A DNA stretch of 64,000 nucleotides from Sistotremastrum niveocremeum HHB9708 (taxonomy: Eukaryota; Basidiomycota; Agaricomycetes; Sistotremastrales; Sistotremastraceae). Below the pieces are notes generated by a model, which saw nothing but the letters and a program-made list of their open reading frames with translations, had not been told where the DNA came from and searched no databases. Every line of letters begins with the position of its first letter. Position 1 is the stretch's first letter. Shown one piece after another: positions 10,444 through 21,288 of this stretch. Both the position numbers and the translations under genes were made by a program. The stretch lies in the NCBI GenBank assembly GCA_001630475.1, contig KV419398.1, positions 657,825 through 721,824 of the forward strand, given 5' to 3'.

Positions 10444-13400
10444 TCAATCGGTGGCCCATTCGCCACCGCTCGCCAGCTGCGAAAAGACACCTTTCTTCCT
10501 CGTCAGGGAATCGAAGGTGCCTTCTTCAGCGACAACGCCATCGTGGACAACAAGAATGCGATCGCACATCTTCATCAAGGCAAGTTTATGAGTGACCACG
10601 ATTGTCGTCCGGCCAACTTTCACTTGACGAATAGTGTCCATAACGGCAGCCTGGTTCTCGGCATCGAGGGCGGATGTGCATTCATCGAGAATGAGGATAC
10701 GGGCTCCGCGAACCAGCGCGCGAGCGATCTGCAGACGTTGTGCTTGGCCGCCAGAAATAAGTGAGGCGTTTTCGCCGACTTGCGTATCGTATCCTTTGGG
10801 AAGCGACATGATGAAGTCATGAACGTTGGAAGCCTTCGCAGCTTCTTCGACTTCTTCGTCGCTGATAGGACGATCACCGTATGCAATGTTGTCTGAGATA
10901 GTCATCTCGAAGAGGTGAGGATCTTGACTAACGACCGCGACGTGATCGCGCAGCCAGGTGACGTCAGTCATGGAGAGGTTGGTATTCTCGACAGTGATTG
11001 CGCCGGAGTTGGGTTCGTAGAGACGTTGGAGCAGAGAAGTGATGGTAGATTTTCCAGAGCCCGACGAGCCGACGATAGCGACGCATTCGCCGGCGGAGAC
11101 ATCGAGCGAGACGCCCTTGAGGATTGGGACATCGGGGCGTTCGGGATATGAGAACTCGACGTTCTTGAATGAGACAGAGCCGGAAATCAAAGGCTTGCTG
11201 TTTCCTCGAGATTCGTCGGTGTCGGTGGTCAGCGAGAGGATGCGATAGAGGTCACGAGTGCCTTGAACGGCTTTCGTAACGCTTCCAGCTAGTATTCGGG
11301 ATTAGAAAAGGCTGATATGAGAAAGGACAGATACTTACTGAAGACCATCAACTGCGATGCGATTGATACGGAGAAAACGACCAACTGTAGAACTTGAACC
11401 ATTCGGAGATAGGTGTAAGTACCGTTAGCGACGAGGACAGCGCCGACGTAAAAGAGAAGAGCTAGAATAATGTCAGATGATAATGTCAGACGACGAAAAG
11501 TAAAGAGAAGACTGAAATGCTTACCTTCGGCGAGGTAAATGAGAGCACTAGCAACACCAATGTTACAACCCTCGACGAAAGCGCTCTTCAAGCCAGTCCG
11601 AAGAGCAAGCTGCAACGCCTTCTCGTACTGTTCATGGAAGATACCCTGGAAAGCCATCGACCGAATGCCGCGGATATTCGAAATGGCTTCGTAATATCCC
11701 TTGGCGATGTCTTCTCGGCAAAGCTTGTTGCGCTGATGGAATCTCGAGACGAAGGTCGATTGAACAGACATGACACCAGCGAACACGGGTCCGATAGCGA
11801 GACCGGCGAGAGTGAGCTGCCATCCGAGAATGAGCGCCCAAATCAAGCCGACGCTGAGCATCGTGAAAACGACGGTGGCTTGTCCGATAACAAGACCGAC
11901 AAGACCCTTCGCATCTTCCGAGTCCTTGAAGAGAGTCTGGACGAGAGCCTGAGACGAATTCTCAGGCTTATCGAACCACTTCTTATCCTGAGCGAGGATG
12001 AGATTGAAGCACTTCTTACGAAGGTTCGTCATCCACATCAATGCGGAAGTCTCCATGAGCCAGAATTTCGATCCACCGAATATTCCATCAGCAGCTGCGA
12101 TGGCGAGAGTGATACCGCCGAGTTTGTTGATGTACGAAACGTCTTTGGCCCCGGTGGAGACTTCGAAGAGGAGTTTGGAGAGCATGAAGGAGAAGAGGGG
12201 TGTCATTGCGCCGGTAGCGATACAACAGAGAAGGCCGATGAAGAGGATATATTTCTTGGGGATGGTGGGATAGATGGTGCGGGCGAGCTGGAGTAGTGAT
12301 ACCTGCGGCGAATGCTTCTCGACCTTTTCCTCCTTTTTGGTACGTTTCTCGACCACGACGGACTTGAGCTGAGGAGCGTTGGCGGGACGATGATGCCAAT
12401 GAAGCCGCGAAGGCTTCGTCGCGAGAGGATCGGTGGTGGATCTGAGCAATCGACTGCGAGAAGCCGCGACACCACTTCGTTCCAAAGCCTGTTTCTCATC
12501 TTCGAACTGATCTTCCTCCTCCAATGCCGAATCCGAATGCGTCGACAACGATGCAGCCGACAAAGGGGGTGGCTCAAGTGTATACATGAAAGGCTTGGAG
12601 AATGAGATCGGGGAAGTAGGCGTGAATTGAAGACTGGCAGGTCGAGGAATACGATAATGAGCTTCCTGAGGAACAGTCAGAGTATCCAATCCAGGCGTGA
12701 AACTCATCCTCCTCGGCGAAAGAGTAGCAGGCTCCACAGAAACAGGTCTCGTCGTCTCCGGAACCGCACTCAACCGCTTCGAAGCAACAGGAGGAATAGG
12801 CGTAGGAGCATGCGACCTTGTGAGATCCGAGATAGCCTCGAACATCCAATTACTCATCGTAACAGGACGAAGCATCTGTACACCCATACTATGATGTTTA
12901 CTCTGCCACGCCGTATTGAGTTGATTCTTCTCTTCGGCATGTTCGAGGATCGCTTCGACTTCTACGTCTTTCTCGATCTGGATCTGGACGTCAAGTCCAT
13001 CGTCGCGAGAGGGAAACCCGTTGCTGCTTTGCGCATCGGCCATGCGTCGGAATTCGCCTTCGTCCATCTCGAGGTCGAGTCGGTAGCCTTGTTCGACGAC
13101 TTCACCGTTCTTGAGGACGTAGACGAAGTCGGCTTGGGTGATTTGCGACAAGTCGTGGGTGATGACGATAGTCGTGCGGTTCCGTCTCCAAGCTTTAAGT
13201 GCCTCGAAGACGAGAACACGAGAAGTAGGATCGAGAGCGGAAGTACATTCATCTACAACCAATCAGTCATCGTAATCTCGATCAATAAAGGGAGACATAC
13301 CAAGAATGAGGACGGTAGGATCACGCATCCTCGCGCGAGCAATCGCAAGTCTCTGCTTCTGCCCTCCCGAAAGACTAGCTCCTCCATTCCCAAGTCTCGT

Positions 13401-15310
13401 ATCATACCCATCCGGAAGATCCCTAATAAACTCGTGCATAAGCGCCGCACGACAAGCAGCAACGACCTCCTCCCGCGTCGCATCCTCCGGCTTCCTCGTT
13501 CCAGATCCCGCAAGTCCCATAGCGACGTTCTCATGAACCGTCATATCAAACAAAATACAGCTCTGCGAAACGAGAGCTACATTCTGAGACGTCCATGATT
13601 CGTCGAGATGGTGCAGGGATTGATCGTCGAGGTCTATTGAGCCGAATTGGGGTTCGTAAAGACGGAGAAGGAGTTGCGCGATGGTGGATTTTCCGGACCC
13701 GGATCCTCCGACGATGAATGTCGTTTCACCAGAAGGGAGGAAGAGGGAAACGTCGGTGAGGACGGGAGCAGTAGGTCGAGAGGGATAAGCGAATGTGACG
13801 TTGTTCAAGCTGAATTCGCCTTTGCAAGGAGCAGAAGGAACGATCTTCCTCAACTCCGGGAAATTATGGATAGATTTCGACCGGGTGCTAATGAGCGAAA
13901 TAGGCTTCGCACTATGCAGCGGAACGTCGTCCAAATCCTCCATTTCAGGCTGAGGAGCAGGAGCCTCGATGAGAGTGATGAGAGCGACCATTGCTGATTT
14001 GCCTTTGGTGAGAATGACGAGATGAGGAAGGATGAGTTGGAGGTTATTCGTGGCAATAAGACAAGCCCAAAACACAGCCATAACCCCTCCAGGCGTCGCC
14101 TTCCCATCTCTCACAAGCTTACTCCCAAACCAAAATCCCTGCACGAACATCGTCATACAAGTAAATTGACTCAGTCCGGATGTAAGACCCCACAGCGCAA
14201 CACATTTCTTCATAGCACTTTCGAGATAATCCACAATAGCTTCGATTTGGTCGAATTCGCGTTCGGCGGCGTTGAATGCTTTTACGGTGGCGATTTTCTT
14301 GAATGCGCTGTCGGCTTGATCGCCGCCTTGAGTGAGCATTCCGCGTTCGACTGCGAGGAGGGGAGTGGCGAATATTTGGGAGAGGGTTTGGATGATGAGC
14401 ATTATGGGGATGGTGGAGAGGATGACGAGTGTGAGGGACCATGAGCCTCTGAATGCTAGAGCGAGAGCTGCGATGACAGTTACGAGATTCTGGATGATAA
14501 TCCCAGTCGTCAACGAACTCGCAGTTCGTACGTCATCCGTATCCCTATTTCTCATTAGATTTAACTCAATACCGTCGAAAGAATAACTTACTTGGCAAAT
14601 TGAGCCATAAGCCCACCAGCACCAGTACTGGCATCATCTCCATTCTCTTTCTCAGCACCTCCCATCTTCAAATCAAACCACTCCATATCCTTCCCCGTGA
14701 CAACCTCATAAACTCTTCTCCTAAGACCCAACACATTCCTCTCCCCCACCAAAATCCAAAGACTCGACATAACAGTCGAAAGCGCCAGTGCACCCACAGA
14801 AAGTGCCACCAACTCCAACGCCGCTATTCCGACATTATGAAGTAGAGTGTCTTTTGCAGATTGGGGTGGATTGGGAGTTTGGGGGAATGATGAGAATGCG
14901 TCGAAGCCTTGGCCTAGGACGACTGTCATGAATGGGGCTACGCCGCCTGCTATTACTGAAGTTCCGATAGCAGGGAGTAGGACGAGCCATAGATCTCGTT
15001 TAGAGCAGAATGAGAAGAGGAGTTTGATAGATGGTGCAGGGGGTGTATACGTTCGTGATGAGGGCGCATGAGAGGGGTGAATGGATGGTGGTCTTGAGGT
15101 TTGAGGAGGGACGGGGGTGGTGGGGAGGGAAGCTGGAAGGGGGTAGGTGTTCGTGTTTGTGTAATGGGAGTGCGTATCACTCCCGTCGTGTTCTAGTTCT
15201 TGTTCGTGTTCGTGGTAATGTCCAGTTTCATGTAATTCAACGTCGATATCATACGCATCGTTCGCCGCAGGGACATCCACAGCGAGCTCATTAACAGGCG
15301 AGCGTCGCAT
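10444..15310 (-). CDS. STE6: Full-length ABC transporter, ABCB/STE6-type exporter
   Basis: The start is ATG 15308-15310 and the stop TGA 10444-10446, in five main exons with GT-AG introns near 14570, 13280, 11490 and 11315. The layout is TMD1-NBD1-TMD2-NBD2. NBD1 has Walker A GGSGSGKST, signature LSGGQKQR and Walker B TVLILDECTSALD, with the Walker B region spliced across the intron at 13314-13250. NBD2 has GSSGSGKST, ISGGQAQRLQIARAL and ILILDECTSALDAEN, followed by the H-loop VVTHK. Both nucleotide sites look catalytically intact. The N-terminus is His/Glu-rich (HETGHYHEHEQELEHDG), and a long Pro/Ser linker separates NBD1 from TMD2. The GGQAQR form of the second signature is typical of STE6. 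Family members export farnesylated a-factor-like pheromones across the plasma membrane, but a general ABCB exporter is possible. A deleted copy lies at 34890-35960. Confidence 0.88.
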
Positions 15311-16089
15311 AGCGTAGTCGTCGTCGTGCTATCAGCGGGGACGTCGGCGAGATGGAAGGGGACGTCGGTGAAGTGGGGGCGTCGATGAGCTGGTAGTGGT
15401 GGTGGGGGAGAACAAGAAAGCAACGAGCAAAATCGTATGTGTGTCCATTGTTCAACTCGTTCAAGTGTACAAATCCTAATTGTCCCCTTTCCTAATCCAG
15501 CCGACAATAAGGATCGTGAACAATAAAGGATCTCGGACCAAATTCACACTCCGACACTGACCCTGATCGGGAGTCTCATGCCGAGGGCTACCGAGGTCCG
15601 ACAGTCCATGCCGAGAGGCAAAAAGAGGATGCCGGAGTTGTGCCGATGCTGTTTTAGGCAAGCCGACCCCTTCACTACTGTGTGAATAAGAACGACGAGG
15701 CAGATTCGTAAAGACAATAAAGTTCCGGTGGTAACCTGCTTTTTTGTTCCGCTCGTTCAGACTCTCAAGATTCGGGCACGGGCTTGCTGAGCACATGCTG
15801 GTGTCTTTGCGAGTCTGGATGAATCGAGGGGCTGCGGTGTCGTTGCGTACCTCCTGAGAATCTTGCTCCTGTTTTTTCTAAGTTTCTAAGGAGCGATGAT
15901 GGTCAGTTTAGGAGAAGGTGGACAATAGCATCATGCATCGCCGATCCCAGTTCCGGAAGCGAGAAGCGTATAGCAGCATCGGAATCCTTCCGTATAAACC
16001 AGCAGAAATATCGGTAATTCCGGAGCCAACGAATGAAATTCCGAATACCCTAGTTGAGAGCCGATAGCATCCAATATCAGGTTTGAAAG

Positions 16090-16330
16090 AAATCGGGCTT
16101 GAAAAGTGAGCTATAGATATCCGATAGGCCGAGTGGTACGACTGCTGTCGGAATCGATTTGCAAACCGTAGCCATAGCCATAGCATGAACGAACAAAAAG
16201 CCTCTCCGAGTCGCTCGAGTCAAAGCCAACGCGCAACGTGCAGCAGAGGAACAAAAAGCCAAAACCAAAGCCATAGTCCAAGATAGTCTCCAAAGCCAAA
16301 AACATGACAATTCGCATTATTGTCCTCATA
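16090..16330 (+). repeat. Direct repeat, left unit
   Basis: This segment recurs about 363 bp to the right. Landmarks shared by both are GATTTGCAAACCGTAGCCAT, AAAAAGCCTCTCCGAGTCG, TCAAAGCCAACGCGCA and the terminal GATAGTCTCCAAA. The body is itself rich in AAAGCCA/CATAGCCATAG short motifs. It is non-coding and of unknown origin. Confidence 0.65.
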
Positions 16331-16429
16331 GCAAGCCCACGAGTTGCGAAGAACAAAATGGGAAATGAGTTGAGAGATGAATTAATAGAACAGATTCGGA
16401 AAAGCTGAATTGGTAGCCGATGGCATCAG

Positions 16430-16680
16430 AAGTCCCGTTTGAGATAACTCCGTCGTGGAGAGTATCGAGTCATCGAGAAGCGGAGTGGTACGACCCCTAA
16501 GTCTCTAGTTGCGAAGACGATTTGCAAACCGTAGCCATGGTCTTAGCACGCTCAAACAAAAAGCCTCTCCGAGTCGTCGAGTCAAAGCCAACGCGCATCG
16601 TACAACAAAGAAACAAAAAGCCAAAGCTATAGATAGTCTCCAAAAATAGCACAGGACAAATCGCAATTGTTGAAGTAGAT
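16430..16680 (+). repeat. Direct repeat, right unit
   Basis: This is the second copy of the repeat at 16090-16330, in the same orientation and with the same landmark order, diverged by scattered substitutions and small indels. It is most simply a local tandem duplication that has decayed. Confidence 0.65.
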
Positions 16681-17494
16681 GAACAGACTGGCAGGTTGTC
16701 GAAGATGATTTCGGAAATGACTCGAGAGTTGAAATAATAGACCGATTTCGAGGGCGTGCCAATCGCTGAGACGGTGCAGAGAGAGAGTATTGTACTCCAG
16801 TATTGTCCTTGAGAGTCGAAGGCATAGCGCCCTGGGATAGACAGTGCGAACAATAAAAGAACGAAGTCTTAGTTGAGCACATTTTGTTTGACGAATGCTA
16901 GTTCGGGTATTAATCGTCCACAACGGCAAAGGGTTAGACTGGATTCGTATTGTGCATTGCGCGTTCCCAAAAGTCAAAATCCAAAAATCAGAGCGCAGCA
17001 TGACAAAAGAGCATAAGCAGCTTCGACCACCGTAGCAAGCAAGAACAATTGATACTTATTCCTCAGTTGAGTCAATGATGGGTGAACAGAAAGGGTTGGT
17101 CGCTATCACTTGTCGCGACATGCGGTGGCATCATCCTCGAGGAGGACGTTATAGCGCAGGAACGAGTGAATGACTCTTAGAATCGAAGAGGGGCACGAAT
17201 TTAGGGGATGCCTTAGGAGTAAGGAGTTAGGAGTAGCCCTCCACAGACATTTTGGAAGGGTATTGTCTCAAGGTCAGTCGAACCTTGACCCGATCGACAA
17301 GGACGGGGGAAGTTGGAAGCAATTGCAACCTGAAAGAGAACCTACAAAATCACGAATGGTCAGAATTCAGAATTAGAATCTCCTTCGACAAAGAGCAGGA
17401 GACACCTCGATATTAATAAATGGAGATCACCGCGAAAGTACATGGACTCGAACGAAGAGGACGAAGTTGAGAGTGTTGAACACGCCAAAACAAG

Positions 17495-17615
17495 AAACTC
17501 AACCAACCAACCAACCAAACACCGCACACCAAGCGCGACGAATTCGAACACCGGACCCACACCCCAAAATACCCCCAAACACCCCCAAACATCCAAACAT
17601 CCAAATCCAAATCCA
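17495..17615 (+). repeat. C/A-rich low-complexity tract
   Basis: It contains four AACC units (AACCAACCAACCAACC), then several ACCCCCAAA/CATCCAAA units. It is a strand-asymmetric purine-poor tract in an otherwise empty spacer. Confidence 0.7.
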
Positions 17616-18353
17616 GAAGCTCAACTTCAGGCACGCAAAATTACATGTAAAAAAGGGAAGTGCTTCCTTCGCTCCTCGGTCCGGATTTCCAGGATTAAGG
17701 AGGGGCGCTACGAGCTTGAATAAATTGAATAGATTGAATTGGCCAAGAGTCGCGCTTTGCCTTTTTTGACGACACCACTGCAGTGCTGGGTCTTGGCGGC
17801 GTCATATCGATGGGTGCATGGATGTTGTTTGTATGAACGGGGTGGACATAGACGGTCTTCATGGCACCTCATTACATGCATGCATGAATCTCATACCTCT
17901 TTGATCGGATAGCGAACGATGATATGACGAAATAAATCACTTTTTATAATAACCCATTTGGCAAACCTCAACGACTGGGCGTACGAGCATCGATGGATGA
18001 AATAAACAACAAGACAAGACGAGCAAAAAATGAGAAAGAGGAAGAGTAGTATACACTGAGAACTTGAAAGTTGAGAATACACGGAGGATCAGGGGGGACA
18101 GATATTAACTTCGCATTCGGTTGGCGGCAGATGGCCTCGCAGGAGCAGGGCAGAGTGGAGTGGAGTGTCTATGAATGAAATAATTGATCGGGTTATCGAG
18201 CGTCGAGCGTCGAGTGTGCTGCGTATGAGGTCGCATTCGAGGGTTCGACGTGTCACTGTCGACAGCAACTCGATCGCTCGCTGGCAAAGCCCGGGAGGAA
18301 TCCAGGCGTCGAAGTGATTCGGTACTTCGATAAGGAGGAGCGCTTGGGGGTCG

Positions 18354-19763
18354 TCATCCTCTACTTATAACAGGACTAAAACTCGCCCCCCTAGGCTGCC
18401 TACACACAATCACAACACACGATCAGCATTGTTTAGATGTAAGAGAGAATGGGGGACGTACCCGTCAAAGTGTGATCCACGTTTCGGATCCGCTCTTCTT
18501 TTTTCTATCGTTTTGCGTACTTTACGTTCGGGTCTATACCATCGCGTTAGCATCAACATATTCAAATAACGAAAGAAGGGAAAGAAGTGAGGAAACCGAG
18601 TCGAAGAAAGAGAAAGAAAGAGAAAGACCGACCTAACAACAATAACAGGCACCGGCGAATGACTCAAACACCACTTACTAACACTCCCCACCCCCTTCCC
18701 TACTCCTTTTCCTCCCACAAGTCCCCCCACACCAAGTGCATTTCCCCAAGAATGCATAACCCCCGTTTGTCCGCGAGTGCCGACGACGAGAGAATCGGGT
18801 CTGTAGAGAGCTATGAGACGTTCGATTGAGTTTGTTATTTTTCCGGCTACGAATTCGACTATTAGGGATATTCGACGGGGGGGCGAGGTGGTAGCTGAGC
18901 CTGAGTGGGGCGAAGACGAAACGATCATCGAAGAAGAGAGGTTAGATGAGGAGATAGATGAGGGGAGGGTAGAGGGGGCGTTACCTGAGCCTGGGGAAGA
19001 GGAAGAAACGTTAGAAGAGAGGTTATATGAGGGAAGGGGAGGGGAGGGGAGGACGTACTGGATGAGGTGGAGAGGATTTGGGATTGGATTTGGTGCAGGA
19101 GGTCTTTTGCGGAGTCGCGGATTTGTGATTGAGATTCCGGGGTGTCTATTCCACATTAGCACAGGTCACTCTTCGATCAAGGTCGGGGTCTCCCTGCGGA
19201 CGACGCCCTCGCTACGCTCGCCCTCCTTACAGTCGGGACTCACCAAGTTCATCCTGATCAAACCCCCTAAGCACAATAAGTTCATCCGAATCCTGCACAA
19301 GACTCTCAATACACCAATCCAAACACTCTTTCCCACTCTCATCATCACTCGCCGCACATAGAAATACACGCGTTGAACGTGTTCGAGTGTAATGTTCTGA
19401 TTTTACTTGGAGGGTGAGTGAGAAGAGGGCTTGGTCTGATGGGTTCTCGAATGTGTCGAAGGAGACTTTTGGGGTGTAGCCGGATGTTACTGTCCCTGCT
19501 CCCGCTCCTGCACCCGCTGTAGATGAAGGGGTCGAAGAGTTGATTGGGGTGATTGGGATACCGGATGAGATGGGCGAAACGAGGTTAGATGGAGAAGGAG
19601 AAGGAGAGAGAAGAGGGAGAGAAGAGTTATTTGGTGTTGGTGATGTGGCGGATGGATTTGGAGTCGTAGGTCTTGAAGGATGTTTAAGTGCAGAACGTAA
19701 CGTTCCATTCGGATTATGTGAGTGGAAATGATTCCGCGAATGAGGTGGAGGTGAAGAGGGCAT
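18354..19763 (-). CDS. Universal stress protein (UspA) domain protein
   Basis: The start is ATG 19761-19763 and the stop TGA 18354-18356. Exon 1 encodes a disordered Ser/Pro/Thr-rich N-terminus followed by the start of the domain (TRVFLCAASDDESGKECLDW, then ELIVLRGFDQDE). After introns the domain continues with DSAKDLLHQIQSQIL and FVAGKITNSIERLIALYRPD. Then come VVGTRGQTG, the nucleotide-binding loop region, and a GSVSKWCLSHSPVPVIVVR strand typical of Usp folds. The C-terminus RKVRKTIEKRRADPKRG is shared by fungal homologues. A Ser-rich insertion and a Gly/Val repeat loop (VGGLVGGKGVGKGVG) interrupt the fold. It probably binds nucleotide; its role is unknown. Exon junctions near 19230-19150 are less certain. 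Confidence 0.8.
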
Positions 19764-20094
19764 CCTATCTTTCTTGACTTGTCTTGACTTGTTTCAGTCG
19801 CTTTGAGCTGGCGGTGAGTCGATGCCAAGCTGATATCGGAGTTTGAATGGACTTGGGTGTTGGAGATGTAATGTACCCTGGGCAAGGGCTTGTACGGAGT
19901 TTGAGAATTGGTAGTGCTATAGAGGAGATGCTATGGGAGATGAGGAGGAGATGGTCGCGTGTCCGCTTAGATGGGACTAGAAGCTACAGAACGTGAACGT
20001 GACAAGTCTCGTGGCACCAAGCGCTGTGAATTCTCTAACGTGCTTAGCAGCCGAATAGCCATCTACTTCATACACTACAATACATTCTCTTACT
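19764..20094. other. Intergenic spacer, nothing recognised
   Basis: This 331-bp stretch holds the USP gene promoter and the WW gene 3' end, both minus strand. No repeat or RNA feature was seen. Confidence 0.4.
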
Positions 20095-21033
20095 TCAAGT
20101 CCTCAACCAAGCAGTCTTTGCAATCTTCTTCAACCTCTTCTGTTCCTTAAACCGTTCCTACCACCACATTAACAAAATATAATATTTTCGAGTAGAAGAA
20201 AGACTCACCAAATCCTTCTTACTAATCTTCTTCTTCTTCCTCACCCCCTCCTCCTCCTCAGCCTTCCTCTTCGCCTCCCTCTCAGCCACATCCCTCTCCC
20301 AAGCCTCCACATCAAAATAAACACTACTCATCCTCTTCGCTCTCTCCACCTCACTTAAATGACTCGGATCTCGTCCGTCGAGCGCTGTAAACGCGCCTGT
20401 GCGTGCATTGAACTTTGCGGTGAATGCACCGGAGGGAGCGGAGGATGTGGATGGGAGGAGTGTAGGATCGAGGTATGCGAGGTCGGGGTCTATGCCTGCT
20501 GCCAACGCTGCTGCTTGCAGCGCTTCCAACTCGTTCGTCTGGCCCGTCTGGCCTTGGCTCTGTCCAGGTAGTGATCCAGGTTGAGAAGAGGATGAGGGGA
20601 GTGTAGATGTGGAAGGTGATGAAGATGAAGCCACAGGATTATTCCACGTCGTCTCCCCCGTCCGACTATTATAGAAATAATAAGCGTTATGAGGCGCTGA
20701 CCAGACGGCTTGCCAGTCTCCTGCATTGTACGCTCCTGCCACTGCTCCTCCTCCTCCCGCCCCTGTTGATGCCGGTGCTGGTGCTGGGTTGGCTCTTTCG
20801 TCGGTGTTGGTTGGTGCGTCTGCGTCGGTTGTGGATTCTTGTTCGTCTTTGCCCTGGTCGCTGTCTTCCTCGGTGGACTCAAGAGCTTTCGAGCCCTCTC
20901 CCTCCTCCAGTGCAGTCGATTCCTGCCTCGATCCAGACCCCGAAGCGACTTCTCCAGCAGGGACATCCTCAGCACCCTCGTCCCGAGTATTCGAACCAGA
21001 CGCAACCGGGGACGCAGAAGCAAGTGTAGTCAT
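20095..21033 (-). CDS. WW-domain protein, lysine-rich C-terminus
   Basis: The start is ATG 21031-21033; a GTG two codons upstream is not a plausible eukaryotic start. One intron (about 20207-20159, donor GTGAGT) separates the last exon, which ends ERFKEQKRLKKIAKTAWLRT and stops at TGA 20095-20097. The first third is acidic and Ser/Glu-rich. A single WW domain follows with both tryptophans and the aromatic block (WQAVWSAPHNAYYFYNSRTG, then ETTWNNP). Downstream is FNARTGAFTALDGRDPSHLS and a charged coil with KRKAEEEEGVRKKKKISKKD, a likely nuclear signal. This architecture resembles fungal WW proteins linked to mRNA processing, but the assignment is inferred. It is divergent from NOP53 with about 255 bp between start codons. 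Confidence 0.85.
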
Positions 21034-21288
21034 TTCCACAGTAATAGAGGGATTGATTATCGCGTCGCTGTGGCAGACAGAGTACGAGTGATTATCGTAT
21101 GACCTTTACAGGAACGCTTGGGGAGACGAAACGCAGTGACCAAGAGACGTCGGAGATTCAATATTTTCTTCACCCTTCCGATCCCAAACTCTCCTCGCTT
21201 TCCAAGTATTCCTAATTCTCTCAGTCAACGCCTGTTACTAGTAACAAAACTTCCAACACCTGAATAAATCAAAAGGCAAAAGAGAACG
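21034..21288. promoter_or_regulatory. Shared divergent promoter region WW gene / NOP53
   Basis: Only 255 bp separate the two start codons, which point away from each other, so one short region must drive both genes. No TATA box is obvious. Co-regulation of two probable nuclear RNA-related genes is an inference. Confidence 0.5.

Larger units (their letters stand above)
15311..18353. other. 3-kb spacer without a supported gene
   Basis: This includes the STE6 upstream region, a degenerate direct repeat (16090-16680) and a C/A-rich low-complexity tract (17495-17615). Short ORFs such as 17467-17769 and 15476-15796 have compositions dictated by low complexity and no splice-supported continuation. 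No gene is called. Confidence 0.45.

Noticed and set aside
11517-13598. Long plus-strand ORFs (259 and 323 codons) opposite the STE6-like gene
   Set aside because: They are antisense shadows of conserved transporter exons; their sequence has no domain and follows the codon bias of the other strand.
17413-17769. ORFs rich in Pro, Asn, Thr or Trp, Val, Gly at the C/A-rich tract
   Set aside because: The composition results from low-complexity DNA in both strands.
18813-19361. 182-codon plus-strand ORF, Glu/Gly-rich
   Set aside because: It is the antisense of the Ser/Pro-rich USP gene exons and spans their introns.
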